NCBI GenBank assembly: GCA_964481185.1 | Contig: CAYZSY010000003.1 | Location: 1 to 40,927, forward strand | DNA length: 40,927 bases | Reading direction: 5' to 3' | Source: JAOAJC01 sp964481185 | GTDB lineage: Archaea; Nanobdellota; Nanobdellia; Pacearchaeales; GW2011-AR1 | Shown here: piece by piece, positions 1 through 7,879 of the stretch | Layout: each line of letters begins with the position of its first letter | Numbering within the stretch: position 1 is the first letter of the stretch | The notes under the pieces: model-generated | Databases searched by the model: none | The model's input: only the letters and a program-made list of their open reading frames with translations | What the model was told of the DNA's origin: nothing | Position numbers and translations under genes: made by a program

Positions 1-276
1 ATTGCAGCGGCAATAGGAGTCTTTGCAAAATCACAGATTATCAATCTGCCTCTCGGGCTTGCAAGATATCTTATCCACGGCATTCCTGAAATCGCCTCTT
101 ATTTCATAGTTGCTCTCGCCGGAGGAATTATATCATCAGCAGCAATTAAGCACCAGTTCAAAACAGAAAAATTCTGGGAGACAATAAAAGACTCTTTTGT
201 TCTTATCATAATAGCACTTGTTGTATTGTTTGCCGCAGCCCTCATGGAAGTTTACATAACTCCCTCTCTGTTCTAA
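1..276 (+). CDS. SpoIIM-family (DUF95) membrane protein, C-terminal part
   Basis: The frame is open from the first base of the window and ends with TAA at 274-276, so only the last 91 residues are visible and the start lies off the left edge. The segment HGIPEIASYFIVALAGGIIS is typical of the C-terminal half of the SpoIIM/DUF95 family: a conserved His-Gly-x-x-Glu stretch leading into an Ala/Gly-rich transmembrane helix. A last hydrophobic helix (about residues 65-83) is followed by a short polar tail. SpoIIM homologues are common integral membrane proteins in archaea, where their role is not settled; the sporulation name comes from Bacillus and should not be read as a function here. The gene is upstream of aglB and separated from it by 110 bp with its own promoter signal, so co-function is not implied. 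Confidence 0.7.
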   Translation: MAAAIGVFAKSQIINLPLGLARYLIHGIPEIASYFIVALAGGIISSAAIKHQFKTEKFWETIKDSFVLIIIALVVLFAAALMEVYITPSLF

Positions 277-312
277 AAGATTTATATGTGAAATTTCGTG
301 AGAAATGAACAT

Positions 313-337
313 TAAAGATTTTAGTAGAAAATCTTTA
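313..337. promoter_or_regulatory. Perfect 10-bp inverted repeat overlapping the aglB TATA box
   Basis: The arms TAAAGATTTT (313-322) and AAAATCTTTA (328-337) are exact reverse complements around a 5-nt loop AGTAG. The right arm runs into the TATA element at 334-341. It could be an operator whose occupation blocks TBP, or a hairpin ending the upstream SpoIIM transcript. The sequence alone does not decide between these. Confidence 0.5.
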
Positions 338-341
338 TAAA
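334..341 (+). promoter_or_regulatory. TATA box for the aglB unit
   Basis: TTTATAAA matches the motif seen before most units in this window. It lies 45 nt before the aglB ATG at 387, so unlike most units here the transcript would have a short leader of roughly 20 nt. Confidence 0.55.
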
Positions 342-386
342 CTACTTCTTATACTTCCCATTAAAGGTCGCTAAGAGAACTTCTCT

Positions 387-785
387 ATGGAGTTGTCAGC
401 AAAACCTTGGTTTTCATCTAAAATGGAAGGCAAAGATAGGATTATAGAAGAGAGAAAGGAGAAGGTTAAGAATTTCTTTAAGTCTAATCCAAATAGGATA
501 TTCTGGTTCGTGCTGATATTATTAGTTATTCTCGGAATAATTACAAGGATTCAACCATTGCTTGACCACGGAGGTCGTCCAGGTTTGTGGGACGTAACAA
601 CTAACGATTATACTTTGGGCCCAGACTTAGACCCATTCTTATTCTTAAAATATGCAAAAACAATGATCTCAGAAAGTGGTCTTCCAAGCATAGATATTAT
701 GAGAAATGTTCCGCTTGGTTTTGATACATCTACAGAATTGCAGATGGTTCCCTATATGATTGTACTTACTTACATATTCAATTAA
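387..785 (+). CDS. aglB: AglB/STT3 oligosaccharyltransferase, N-terminal fragment (frameshifted)
   Basis: This is the first 132 residues of an archaeal dolichyl-phosphooligosaccharide-protein glycotransferase. It has a charged cytoplasmic start, one transmembrane helix (about residues 39-54), and the first external loop with GPDLDPFLFLKYAKTM (Asp80/Asp82), which matches the metal- and acceptor-binding Asp of the STT3 first loop. An in-frame TAA at 372 limits extension upstream; ATG 423 is an alternative start. The frame stops at 783-785 in the middle of a membrane segment, and the protein continues without loss in another frame from about 760. Joined, the two parts span 387-3150, roughly 920 codons, a normal AglB length. 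A one-base excess, or a 4-bp tandem AATT duplication at 780-787, would explain the break. Confidence 0.85.
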   Translation: MELSAKPWFSSKMEGKDRIIEERKEKVKNFFKSNPNRIFWFVLILLVILGIITRIQPLLDHGGRPGLWDVTTNDYTLGPDLDPFLFLKYAKTMISESGLPSIDIMRNVPLGFDTSTELQMVPYMIVLTYIFN

Positions 786-3150
786 TTTTGCCGGCGCTTT
801 CATGCCAGTAATACTTTTTGCTCTTACAATTATCGCGTTTTTCTTTTTTGTAAGGGAGATATTCACAAGGAAAGATGATAAAGAAAGCAAGCTGAAAGCA
901 AACATCATTGCCTCAATCTCAACACTTTTTATGATTGTTATACCAGGATTTCTCTCAAGAACAGTTGCAGGAATTCCTGAAAAAGAATCTGTCGGATTTT
1001 TCTTCATGTTTTTGGCATTTTATCTTTTTGTAAAAGCCTGGAAATCGGAGAATCTAAAAAATGCGCTAATTCTTGGGGCTTTATCAGGCGTTTCAACCGC
1101 TTTTATGGGTCTAAGCTGGGGCGGAGTAGTTTATATTTATGCAAGCATTGCCCCCGCATTTCTGGCAGCTATTTTATTGGGCAAAGTAGGAAAAAAGGAA
1201 ACTCTTGTTTATGTTTCTTGGGTAATCTTCTCTTTTGTTCTGACCCTGCTTTTTACAAACAGGTTTTCTCTTAAGGGATATATAACTTCATTAGATACAG
1301 GACTTGTCATAGTCAATCTGATAATACTTGCAGTTCACTTTCTGCTCTGGAATCTAAATTTCAATGAAAAGCTAAAATTAAATAAAATTAATCTTCCAAA
1401 GCCAATAATTTCTCTTATAGCATCAATTGTTGTTATAATTGTTTTAGCATCTCTTATTTTGGGCCCTGGATTTATATTTGAAAAATTGAATGCATTAAAC
1501 CAGATATTAATAGAGCCAATTCAAGGCCGTTGGAGCACAACAGTTGCAGAGAATAGGCAGCCTTACTTCTCGGAGTGGGCCGGCTCTTTTAGCAAATTTA
1601 TCTTTTGGGGTTTCATAATTGGTTCAGCTTTGTTGTTCAGAAAAGTTCTAGCTGGAATAGATAAAAAAAGAGCATACATCCTTACCGGATTTTACATATT
1701 TTTCTTATTTGGGTTGATATTTTCCAGATATGCGCCGCATCCTGCGCTCCTTGACGGAGAAGGATTTCTAAGCAAATTGTTGTATTATGGCTCATTTCTT
1801 GCTCTTATAAGCGCATTTGGATACTATTATATAAAAGATTACAAAGAAGGCAAGAGCTCATTCCAGACTATAAATTTCGAATATGTATTTCTTTTTGCAC
1901 TGTTCGTGCTTACATTATTTACCGCAAGAAGCGCAGTAAGATTAATTATGGTCCTTGTACCAATTGCTCCGATATTTTTAGTTTATCTTCTTGTAGAAAT
2001 AGGGGATTTGTCAAGAAAAGCAACAGATCAGACAATAAAAATAACATTTTTTATTCTGGCAATAGGCTTGCTTGTTTTCAGCACTTATCAGGCTTATGGA
2101 TTTTACAAAGAAACAAAATCAATGTCTTATAATTATGTTCCAAACTATTACACAGTTCAATGGCAGAAAGCTATGGAATGGGTGAGAGAGAATACTCCAC
2201 AAGATGCTGTTTTTGCCCACTGGTGGGACTATGGTTATTGGCTTCAGTCAATAGGTGAGAGAGCTACAGTTACAGATGGAGGAAACATAATTGTCTGGTG
2301 GAATTATTTAACAGGAAGATTTGTCTTAACAGGAGATAATCAGAAAGATGCACTTGAATTCTTATACAACCACAATGCTTCTTATCTATTAATTGATTCA
2401 ACAGATATAGGAAAATACGGGGCATATTCCCAGATAGGAAGCGATGAGAAATTTGACAGGTTATCACAAGGTCCGTTTGCTCTCATCTCAGATGGAAGAG
2501 AAATCCAGGAGACAAAAAACGAGACTATAAGAGTTTACAACAGGCCTTCAGGAAATGGACAGGTAGCCATATTTCCATTAGAAGAAGATGTAATATACAA
2601 AAACAACGGCTCAAATATATATCTACTAAAAGAGAACACTCAATTATTTGGAATTAAGGTTAGCTATTCTCAAAGCGACAACTCCACACTGTTTAATCAG
2701 CCTGAAGCAATCTTTGTTTCTAAACAACAATATACGACAGTCCCAATAAAGTATCTTAAATATAAGGATAAATTTTATGATTATGGCTCTGGAATTGATG
2801 CAGCAGTTAATATAATTCAGAGAGTCTCGCAGAACGAGAGAGGAGTTCAGATTGATAATATTGGTGCGCTAATTTATCTTTCTCCAAGAGTCTTCAGGGG
2901 AATGATGGGCCAGGTTTATATCTTAGATGACCCTCTCAAGAGATTCTCAAACTTTGCACTTGTTCACTCAGAGCCAAATCTAATTGTAGACTCTTTAAAC
3001 CAGCAGGGAGCAAATCTTGAAGATTTTGTTTTCTTAAATGACATCCAAGGACCAATTAAAATATGGAAAGTAAATTACAAAGGTGATGAAAAGATAAATC
3101 CAGAATACACACAAATGGGAGTTCCGTCTTATATAACCTGGAAGTTCTAA
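760..3150 (+). CDS. aglB: AglB/STT3 oligosaccharyltransferase, main part (frameshifted)
   Basis: This is the remainder of AglB, the membrane enzyme that moves a lipid-linked glycan onto Asn in N-x-S/T sequons on the outer face of the membrane. About a dozen hydrophobic helices fill the first 450 residues. The external-loop motif TTVAE (about 260-264 in this frame) fits the family's TIxE/SVSE motif. The hallmark WWDYG at 488-492 (bases 2221-2235), followed by DGGN, marks the start of the soluble C-terminal domain that recognises the sequon threonine or serine. The TTG at 760 is only the first possible start after the shift, not a likely real one; the protein is best read as a continuation of the frame begun at 387. 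The stop is 1 nt before the GPT-like gene, so the genes are probably co-transcribed. Confidence 0.88.
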   Translation: MYLLTYSINFAGAFMPVILFALTIIAFFFFVREIFTRKDDKESKLKANIIASISTLFMIVIPGFLSRTVAGIPEKESVGFFFMFLAFYLFVKAWKSENLKNALILGALSGVSTAFMGLSWGGVVYIYASIAPAFLAAILLGKVGKKETLVYVSWVIFSFVLTLLFTNRFSLKGYITSLDTGLVIVNLIILAVHFLLWNLNFNEKLKLNKINLPKPIISLIASIVVIIVLASLILGPGFIFEKLNALNQILIEPIQGRWSTTVAENRQPYFSEWAGSFSKFIFWGFIIGSALLFRKVLAGIDKKRAYILTGFYIFFLFGLIFSRYAPHPALLDGEGFLSKLLYYGSFLALISAFGYYYIKDYKEGKSSFQTINFEYVFLFALFVLTLFTARSAVRLIMVLVPIAPIFLVYLLVEIGDLSRKATDQTIKITFFILAIGLLVFSTYQAYGFYKETKSMSYNYVPNYYTVQWQKAMEWVRENTPQDAVFAHWWDYGYWLQSIGERATVTDGGNIIVWWNYLTGRFVLTGDNQKDALEFLYNHNASYLLIDSTDIGKYGAYSQIGSDEKFDRLSQGPFALISDGREIQETKNETIRVYNRPSGNGQVAIFPLEEDVIYKNNGSNIYLLKENTQLFGIKVSYSQSDNSTLFNQPEAIFVSKQQYTTVPIKYLKYKDKFYDYGSGIDAAVNIIQRVSQNERGVQIDNIGALIYLSPRVFRGMMGQVYILDDPLKRFSNFALVHSEPNLIVDSLNQQGANLEDFVFLNDIQGPIKIWKVNYKGDEKINPEYTQMGVPSYITWKF

Positions 3151-3151
3151 A

Positions 3152-4162
3152 ATGAAAGACCCATTACTAATAATTCCAATAATCTCAAGCTTTCTGATAG
3201 TTCTGTTCCTAATGCCAATCTGGCTTAAGAAGGCAAAGCAAATTGGTTTGCTCTGGAAAGATATGAACAAACTTAAACAGAATGAAGTAGCCGGCTCCGG
3301 AGGGGTTATGGTGCTACTTGGTTTTGTAATTGCGGTTTTTATTTTTGTTGCATATAGAACTTTTTATTTTAATGACTCTTTACATTTAATAGAAATTATC
3401 TCTCTCATAACAGTTATTTTGCTGGCAGCAGGAGTTGGCTTAATTGATGACTTGCTTGGTTGGCAGCATGGAGGATTGTCAAAAAGGTCAAGATTGATAA
3501 TGATAATTATTTCTTCAATTCCTCTGGTTGCAACAAATGCAGGAAGGCATCTTATGTCAATACCTTTCATTGGAGAGATAAATTTCGGATTATTATACCC
3601 TCTAATTTTAATTCCTCTCGGCATCGTCGGCGCTACAACAACCTTTAATTTTCTTGCAGGATTTAATGGGTTAGAAGCAGGACAGGGAATTATCTTGCTT
3701 TCGGCACTATCTTTAGTCTCGTACTTAACAGGAAACTCCTGGCTTGCATTAATTAATTTATTTATGGTTTTTGCTTTGCTGGCGTTTTTATTTTATAATT
3801 TTGCTCCAGCAAAAGTATTTCCAGGAAATGTCTTGACATACGCAGTAGGGAGTCTTATAGCTATAACTGCAATTCTCGGAAATTTTGAGAAAATAGCTGT
3901 TTTCTTTTTTATTCCTTACATTTTAGAGACAATACTTAAGTTAAGGGGCGGATTGGGCAAACATTCATTCGGTAAGCCACAGAAGGATGGCTCTCTTGAG
4001 CCATCGTACGATAGAATTTATAGTCTAACACATCTTGCAATATGGAAATTAAAAAAACTAGGCATTAAACCAACAGAGAAGATGGTTGTTTATTCAATCT
4101 GGCTCTTTCAAATAATTGTAATTATAATAGGATTTATAATATTTGGTAAAGGCATCTTTTAG
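3152..4162 (+). CDS. GPT/Alg7-like UDP-sugar:polyprenyl-phosphate sugar-1-phosphate transferase
   Basis: The 336-residue polytopic protein belongs to the glycosyltransferase-4/MraY-WecA-Alg7 superfamily. It starts glycan assembly by moving a HexNAc-1-phosphate from a UDP-sugar to dolichyl (polyprenyl) phosphate on the inner membrane face. Visible motifs are the Mg-binding Asp pair GLIDDLLGW (Asp99-Asp100), NFLAGFNGLEAGQG (166-179), where family members have the NxxxGxNGLxxG nucleotide-binding loop, and PAKVFPGN (219-226), which fits the PxxxFPGD loop with Asn in place of Asp. About ten transmembrane helices are apparent. The arrangement with aglB (1-nt gap) and a flippase (6-nt gap) supports the role of initiating transferase for the N-glycan. 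AglH or archaeal GPT would be the closest names, but the exact sugar cannot be told. Confidence 0.85.
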   Translation: MKDPLLIIPIISSFLIVLFLMPIWLKKAKQIGLLWKDMNKLKQNEVAGSGGVMVLLGFVIAVFIFVAYRTFYFNDSLHLIEIISLITVILLAAGVGLIDDLLGWQHGGLSKRSRLIMIIISSIPLVATNAGRHLMSIPFIGEINFGLLYPLILIPLGIVGATTTFNFLAGFNGLEAGQGIILLSALSLVSYLTGNSWLALINLFMVFALLAFLFYNFAPAKVFPGNVLTYAVGSLIAITAILGNFEKIAVFFFIPYILETILKLRGGLGKHSFGKPQKDGSLEPSYDRIYSLTHLAIWKLKKLGIKPTEKMVVYSIWLFQIIVIIIGFIIFGKGIF

Positions 4163-4168
4163 ATTGAC

Positions 4169-5446
4169 ATGATAAAATATATTAAAAATTTAAGACAAAA
4201 TGAATTAGCAAGAGGTAGTTTGATTTTAATTATTTTTATAGCTATAGGAAATTTGTTAAGCTATATATTTCAATTTTCTATGGCAAGAGTTCTAGGTCCT
4301 GTAGATTACGGAATTTTGGCAGTTTTAACAAGTATTATAGCAATATTTGGCATAGCTTCTGTCTCTATTCAAACAGTGATATCTCAAAATACTACCAACT
4401 TTAATTCTAAAAAAGAATATGGGAAGATAAAAGGAATGCTAAAGTCTGCTTCAAAAAGCGTCTTTCTGGTTGCAACACTATCTTTCTTATTGTATTTAAT
4501 AGTTTCAATTTTTATATATAGACCTTTAGGCATACCTTATTCTCTTTTGGCTCTAACAGGTGCTTTCATATTTGGAGCGTTTTTGTATCCTATAACTGCA
4601 GGAATTCTGCAAGGTATGAAGAAATTTTCTTCTCTGGGCTTTAATTTTGTAATAAATTGCCTGATAAAGCTTGTTGTAGGGGTTTTGCTAGTAGCTTTTG
4701 GTTTTAAAGTCTATGGAGCAGTTATTGGCTTCATATCTGGCACAATCATTGCTTTTCTTCTAGTATTTTTTACACTAAAAGAGATTAAGAATGTAAAAGA
4801 AATTGATGGCAAAGTCAGCATATTTTCAAGATATAATTTCTATCCTCTTGTTGCTATGCTTTTGGTTGTTCTGCTCTATAGCCTTGATGTTGTTTTTGCT
4901 AAAATCTTTTTCAGCCCAGAGATAGCAGGCAAATACGCAGTTATTTCAATGATAGGAAAGATTATTCTCTTCATAGTTATGTCTGTAGGAAATGTAATGC
5001 TTCCAATAAGCACAGAAAAATTTGCGAATGGAGAGAAAACGCGCAGCACTCTTAAAAAAGCATTATTATTGTCTCTCTTAATTTGTTTATTCTTTTTAGC
5101 TTTATTCTTTATCTTTCCAGAATTAATTATACAAATTCTCTTTGGCTTTCAATACTCTTCAATGTATAACATTCTCTTTTATGTGGGGGTTGCTTTTAGT
5201 TTTATTTCTCTCCTCTCTCTGCTTGTTTTATATGAGATATCGCTTAATAGATTCAGATTTTTCCATCTGCTCTCTCTTATTTTCTTCCTTGCTCTGCAGA
5301 TAACACTATTTTATTATTCAAATTTAACAATAGACAGCTTTAGCTTTTATTTTATGCTCTCTTCAATTATCGCCTTTATAGGAATTCTGGCAGTTTTTAT
5401 GCTTTTAAAGTTAAAGAATGGACAAATAATTAACAATAATGTTTAA
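4169..5446 (+). CDS. Wzx-like oligosaccharide flippase (polysaccharide biosynthesis family)
   Basis: The 425-residue protein has about 12 hydrophobic helices and the N-terminal signature MARVLGPVDYGILAVL, typical of the Polysacc_synt/Wzx branch of the MOP exporter superfamily. Members turn lipid-linked oligosaccharides from the cytoplasmic to the outer membrane face. It follows the GPT-like gene by 6 nt, so the three genes aglB, GPT and flippase give initiation, translocation and transfer in one unit. The polar C-terminal end (NGQIINNNV) is short and without domains. An AglR-type role in archaeal N-glycosylation is the natural reading; the substrate is unknown. Confidence 0.85.
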   Translation: MIKYIKNLRQNELARGSLILIIFIAIGNLLSYIFQFSMARVLGPVDYGILAVLTSIIAIFGIASVSIQTVISQNTTNFNSKKEYGKIKGMLKSASKSVFLVATLSFLLYLIVSIFIYRPLGIPYSLLALTGAFIFGAFLYPITAGILQGMKKFSSLGFNFVINCLIKLVVGVLLVAFGFKVYGAVIGFISGTIIAFLLVFFTLKEIKNVKEIDGKVSIFSRYNFYPLVAMLLVVLLYSLDVVFAKIFFSPEIAGKYAVISMIGKIILFIVMSVGNVMLPISTEKFANGEKTRSTLKKALLLSLLICLFFLALFFIFPELIIQILFGFQYSSMYNILFYVGVAFSFISLLSLLVLYEISLNRFRFFHLLSLIFFLALQITLFYYSNLTIDSFSFYFMLSSIIAFIGILAVFMLLKLKNGQIINNNV

Positions 5447-5449
5447 ATT
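5442..5449 (+). promoter_or_regulatory. TATA-like element for the 5471 gene
   Basis: TTTAAATT sits 21 nt before the ATG at 5471 and overlaps the stop region of the flippase gene. The spacing is the leaderless spacing found elsewhere in the window, so this gene may have its own transcript besides read-through. Confidence 0.45.
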
Positions 5450-5470
5450 ACCTATTTTTCTCGTAGCCAG

Positions 5471-6187
5471 ATGGAAAAACCAAAATTATCAATTATAATG
5501 CCGGTGTACAATGCGAGAGATATAAAATCTAATGTAAATGAAGCAATAAACGAGCTTAATAAATTAGGGGTTTCTTATGAGATTATTTTATCTAATGATG
5601 GAAGCACCAACTCCTGTTTTGAGGAGGCAAAGAAAATTAAGGACCCACATTTAAAAGTTGTAGGATATGAGAAGAATCAGGGCAAAGGTAATGCAATAAA
5701 ATATGGCTTTAGGTTTACAAAAGGAGAATACGTCGCTTTTGTTGATAGCGGAAGAGATATCAATCCAAAACAGATAGGGGATTTCATTAAAACTCTGGAA
5801 GAAAAGAAGGCAGATATAGTTATCGGGAGCAAGAGGCATAAGGAAAGTAAGGTGCGCTATCCGCTAGCCAGAAGAATTATGAGCAGGGCATATCAATTTC
5901 TTAATTATCTCTTGTTTAATTTGAGCCTTACAGATACTCAAGTAGGGATTAAACTATTCAAACACCCTGTATTGAAAGAGATAATGCCAAAAATTGCAAT
6001 AAAAAGGTTTGCTTTTGATTTGGAGTTGCTTGTTCTGGCAAGAAAATATAAATTTAAGATTGTAGAAGCCCCTGTAACAATAAGATACCAGTTCGGAAGC
6101 ACCATTAATCTTAAATCGGTGTTCTGGATGCTTTGGGATACAGCAGCAATATTTTATAGAGACAAGATATTGCATTATTACAACTAA
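5471..6187 (+). CDS. Dolichyl-phosphate-sugar-synthase-like family 2 glycosyltransferase
   Basis: The 238-residue GT-A protein starts LSIIMPVYNARD, has the nucleotide-binding NDGS (42-45) and the NQGKGNAIKYGF stretch typical of DPM1/AglD/AglJ-type enzymes, which load a sugar from a nucleotide donor onto dolichyl phosphate. The DxD-like metal site reads VDSGRD (91-96), so the second Asp of a strict DxD is shifted; dolichyl-phosphate glucose synthase relatives tolerate such variants. The region FDLELLVLARKYKFKIVEAPV (180-200) is the family's conserved acceptor-side segment. No clear transmembrane helix is present, suggesting a soluble or membrane-associated enzyme. It directly follows the aglB-GPT-flippase unit, in keeping with supplying dolichyl-P-sugars or adding the first sugars to the lipid carrier. 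Confidence 0.8.
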   Translation: MEKPKLSIIMPVYNARDIKSNVNEAINELNKLGVSYEIILSNDGSTNSCFEEAKKIKDPHLKVVGYEKNQGKGNAIKYGFRFTKGEYVAFVDSGRDINPKQIGDFIKTLEEKKADIVIGSKRHKESKVRYPLARRIMSRAYQFLNYLLFNLSLTDTQVGIKLFKHPVLKEIMPKIAIKRFAFDLELLVLARKYKFKIVEAPVTIRYQFGSTINLKSVFWMLWDTAAIFYRDKILHYYN

Positions 6188-6191
6188 AAGA

Positions 6192-6199
6192 TTTTTAAA
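6192..6199 (+). promoter_or_regulatory. TATA-like element for the 6221 unit
   Basis: TTTTTAAA lies 21 nt before the ATG at 6221, which fits a leaderless transcript for the four-gene unit 6221-9823. Confidence 0.45.
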
Positions 6200-6220
6200 T
6201 GTGCATTTCCAGCAAGATGT

Positions 6221-6907
6221 ATGAAATGTGTAATACTATGCGGGGGGCAAGGCACGAGAATGGGAGACCTGACTCAAGAGATGCCCAAACCTCTTCTTAA
6301 GATAGGGAATAAACCTATGTTATGCCATCTCATGGACTATTATGCAAAATATGGCGTCACAGAATTTATTGTTTGTTTGGGTTATCTGGGAGACAAAATA
6401 AAGGGATATTTTGCTGAAAATCCATCAAAATATAGCATAACATTTGTTGATACTGGAGAGAATACAACAAAGGCAGAAAGATTATTGAAGATTAAAGATT
6501 TGCTAGATGAGGATTTTTGTGTTGCATACGGAGACGATCTTTCAGATGTAAACATCAAGGAATTAGTTGAATTTTACAATTCTAAGAATAAAATTGCCAT
6601 GCTGACTGCAATAAGGCCGCAAAATCCCTTCGGCATTCTCGAGCTAGATGAAGAGACATCTGAAATAAAGGATTTTAAGGAAAAACCACTGATGAACGAA
6701 TGGATAAATGGGGGTTACTTCATATTTAATAAAAAAATTTTTAATTATTTTGGAGAAGGAGATGAGCTTGAGAAAGAGATATTTGAAAAGCTAGTCAAGG
6801 ACAAACAGATAGTGGCGTACAAGCATAGAGGATTCTGGAAATCAATGAATAACCTAAAGGATTATAAAGACCTAAATTTAATGTTTGAAAGTGGGAAACT
6901 AAAATGA
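6221..6907 (+). CDS. Sugar-1-phosphate nucleotidyltransferase, RfbF (glucose-1-phosphate cytidylyltransferase)-like
   Basis: The 228-residue protein has the nucleotidyltransferase signature LCGGQGTRMG near the N-terminus and the PKPLLKIGNKP segment. Features that point to the RfbF branch rather than generic enzymes are FVDTGENTTKAERLLKIKD, the AYGDD metal site, WINGGYFIFN, and the ending GFWKSMNNLKDY, all close to the conserved RfbF layout. RfbF makes CDP-glucose from CTP and glucose-1-phosphate. At 228 residues it is somewhat shorter than the usual 255 or so. The next gene overlaps by 4 bp (ATGA) and resembles CDP-glucose 4,6-dehydratase, so the pair would make CDP-4-keto-6-deoxyglucose. Nucleotide specificity is inferred from similarity and not certain. 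Confidence 0.75.
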   Translation: MKCVILCGGQGTRMGDLTQEMPKPLLKIGNKPMLCHLMDYYAKYGVTEFIVCLGYLGDKIKGYFAENPSKYSITFVDTGENTTKAERLLKIKDLLDEDFCVAYGDDLSDVNIKELVEFYNSKNKIAMLTAIRPQNPFGILELDEETSEIKDFKEKPLMNEWINGGYFIFNKKIFNYFGEGDELEKEIFEKLVKDKQIVAYKHRGFWKSMNNLKDYKDLNLMFESGKLK

Positions 6908-7878
6908 TAAACTTCTGGAAAGATAAGAATGTTTTTATCACGGGTGGGGCGGGATTTATAGGCACTTGGATTATAAAAGAATTGGTTGATAAGGGCGCAG
7001 AAGTTTATTGTCTTGTGAAAGAGATGCCCAAAGAAAGCAACTTTACAGGACTTGGTCTTGACAAGAAAGTTAGTCTGATTTATGGGGATATTTTAGATAT
7101 AAACTCTCTTAAACTATTCTTTGAAAAATATAATATAGATAGCGTTTTTCACCTTGCCGCCCAGCCACTTGTCCAGCTTGCACTTAAATCTCCTCTAGAG
7201 ACTATAGAAACAAATGTAATGGGCACATTAAATGTACTAGAAGCTTGTAGGTTAAATCCAAGAATAAAGAGGATATTAATTGCTTCTACAGATAAAGCTT
7301 ATGGTTCAAGTGAGAAGTTGCCGTACGATGAAACTTTTCCTTTAAGGGGAGAATATCCTTATGATGTCTCAAAATCATGTGTTGATTTAATCTCTCACGC
7401 ATATGGAAAAACATATAATATGCCCGTTGCAATAACAAGATGCTCAAACGTTTATGGTGGAGGAGACCTAAATTTTGATAGAATCGTTCCTGAAACAATA
7501 AAACACATATTATTTAACGAAAATATTTCAATAAGAAGCAGCGGCAAGTTTAAGCGAGAATTCTTTTATGTTAAAGATGCCGCGCATGCATACGTTGTTT
7601 TGGCTGAAAAAATAGAAGAGCTTGGTTTAAAAGGTGAAGCATTTAATTTTGGCACTGACAAACCAGTTGTAATATTGGATCTTGTTAAAAATATCATAGA
7701 TATATCCGAGAGAAAGGACGTAAAGATAGACATCTTAGATATTGCAAAAGCAGAGATAAAGGACCAATATCTCTCTTCAGAAAAAGCAAGAAAGATTTTG
7801 AAATGGGAGCCAAAATATAATCTTGAAGAGGGATTGAAAGAGACATTTAATTGGTATAAAGAATATTTTAAAAAATAG
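6904..7878 (+). CDS. Extended SDR, RfbG (CDP-glucose 4,6-dehydratase)-like
   Basis: The 324-residue NAD(P)-binding protein begins with FWKDKNVFITGGAGFIGTW, the RfbG-like start. It contains HLAAQPLVQLALKSPLET (83-100) and NVMGTLNVLEACR, strongly reminiscent of CDP-glucose 4,6-dehydratases. The catalytic residues are intact: ASTDK (127-131, fitting the family TSDK) and Tyr153-x-x-x-Lys157 in PYDVSK. NVYGGGDLNFDRIVPETI also matches the family. The enzyme removes water across C4-C5-C6 to give a 4-keto-6-deoxy sugar. It overlaps the cytidylyltransferase by 4 bp, giving tight coupling. No RfbH/E1-type partner follows directly; a PLP 3-dehydratase-like gene lies 30 kb away at 37767. Confidence 0.75.
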   Translation: MINFWKDKNVFITGGAGFIGTWIIKELVDKGAEVYCLVKEMPKESNFTGLGLDKKVSLIYGDILDINSLKLFFEKYNIDSVFHLAAQPLVQLALKSPLETIETNVMGTLNVLEACRLNPRIKRILIASTDKAYGSSEKLPYDETFPLRGEYPYDVSKSCVDLISHAYGKTYNMPVAITRCSNVYGGGDLNFDRIVPETIKHILFNENISIRSSGKFKREFFYVKDAAHAYVVLAEKIEELGLKGEAFNFGTDKPVVILDLVKNIIDISERKDVKIDILDIAKAEIKDQYLSSEKARKILKWEPKYNLEEGLKETFNWYKEYFKK

Positions 7879-7879
7879 T

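Noticed and set aside
760..762. TTG at 760 as a true start of a separate AglB protein
   Set aside because: It would remove the essential first external loop, no promoter precedes it, and the reading continues the upstream frame; a frameshift is simpler.
777..790. Programmed frameshifting in aglB
   Set aside because: No known slippery heptamer or downstream structure is visible; a tandem AATT duplication or base insertion explains it. Kept only as a possibility in the finding.
2270..2467. Antisense and other-frame ORFs over 60 codons within aglB, the SDR genes and others
   Set aside because: They lie wholly inside well-supported genes, show no family motifs and no suitable promoter spacing; they are shadows of the real frames.
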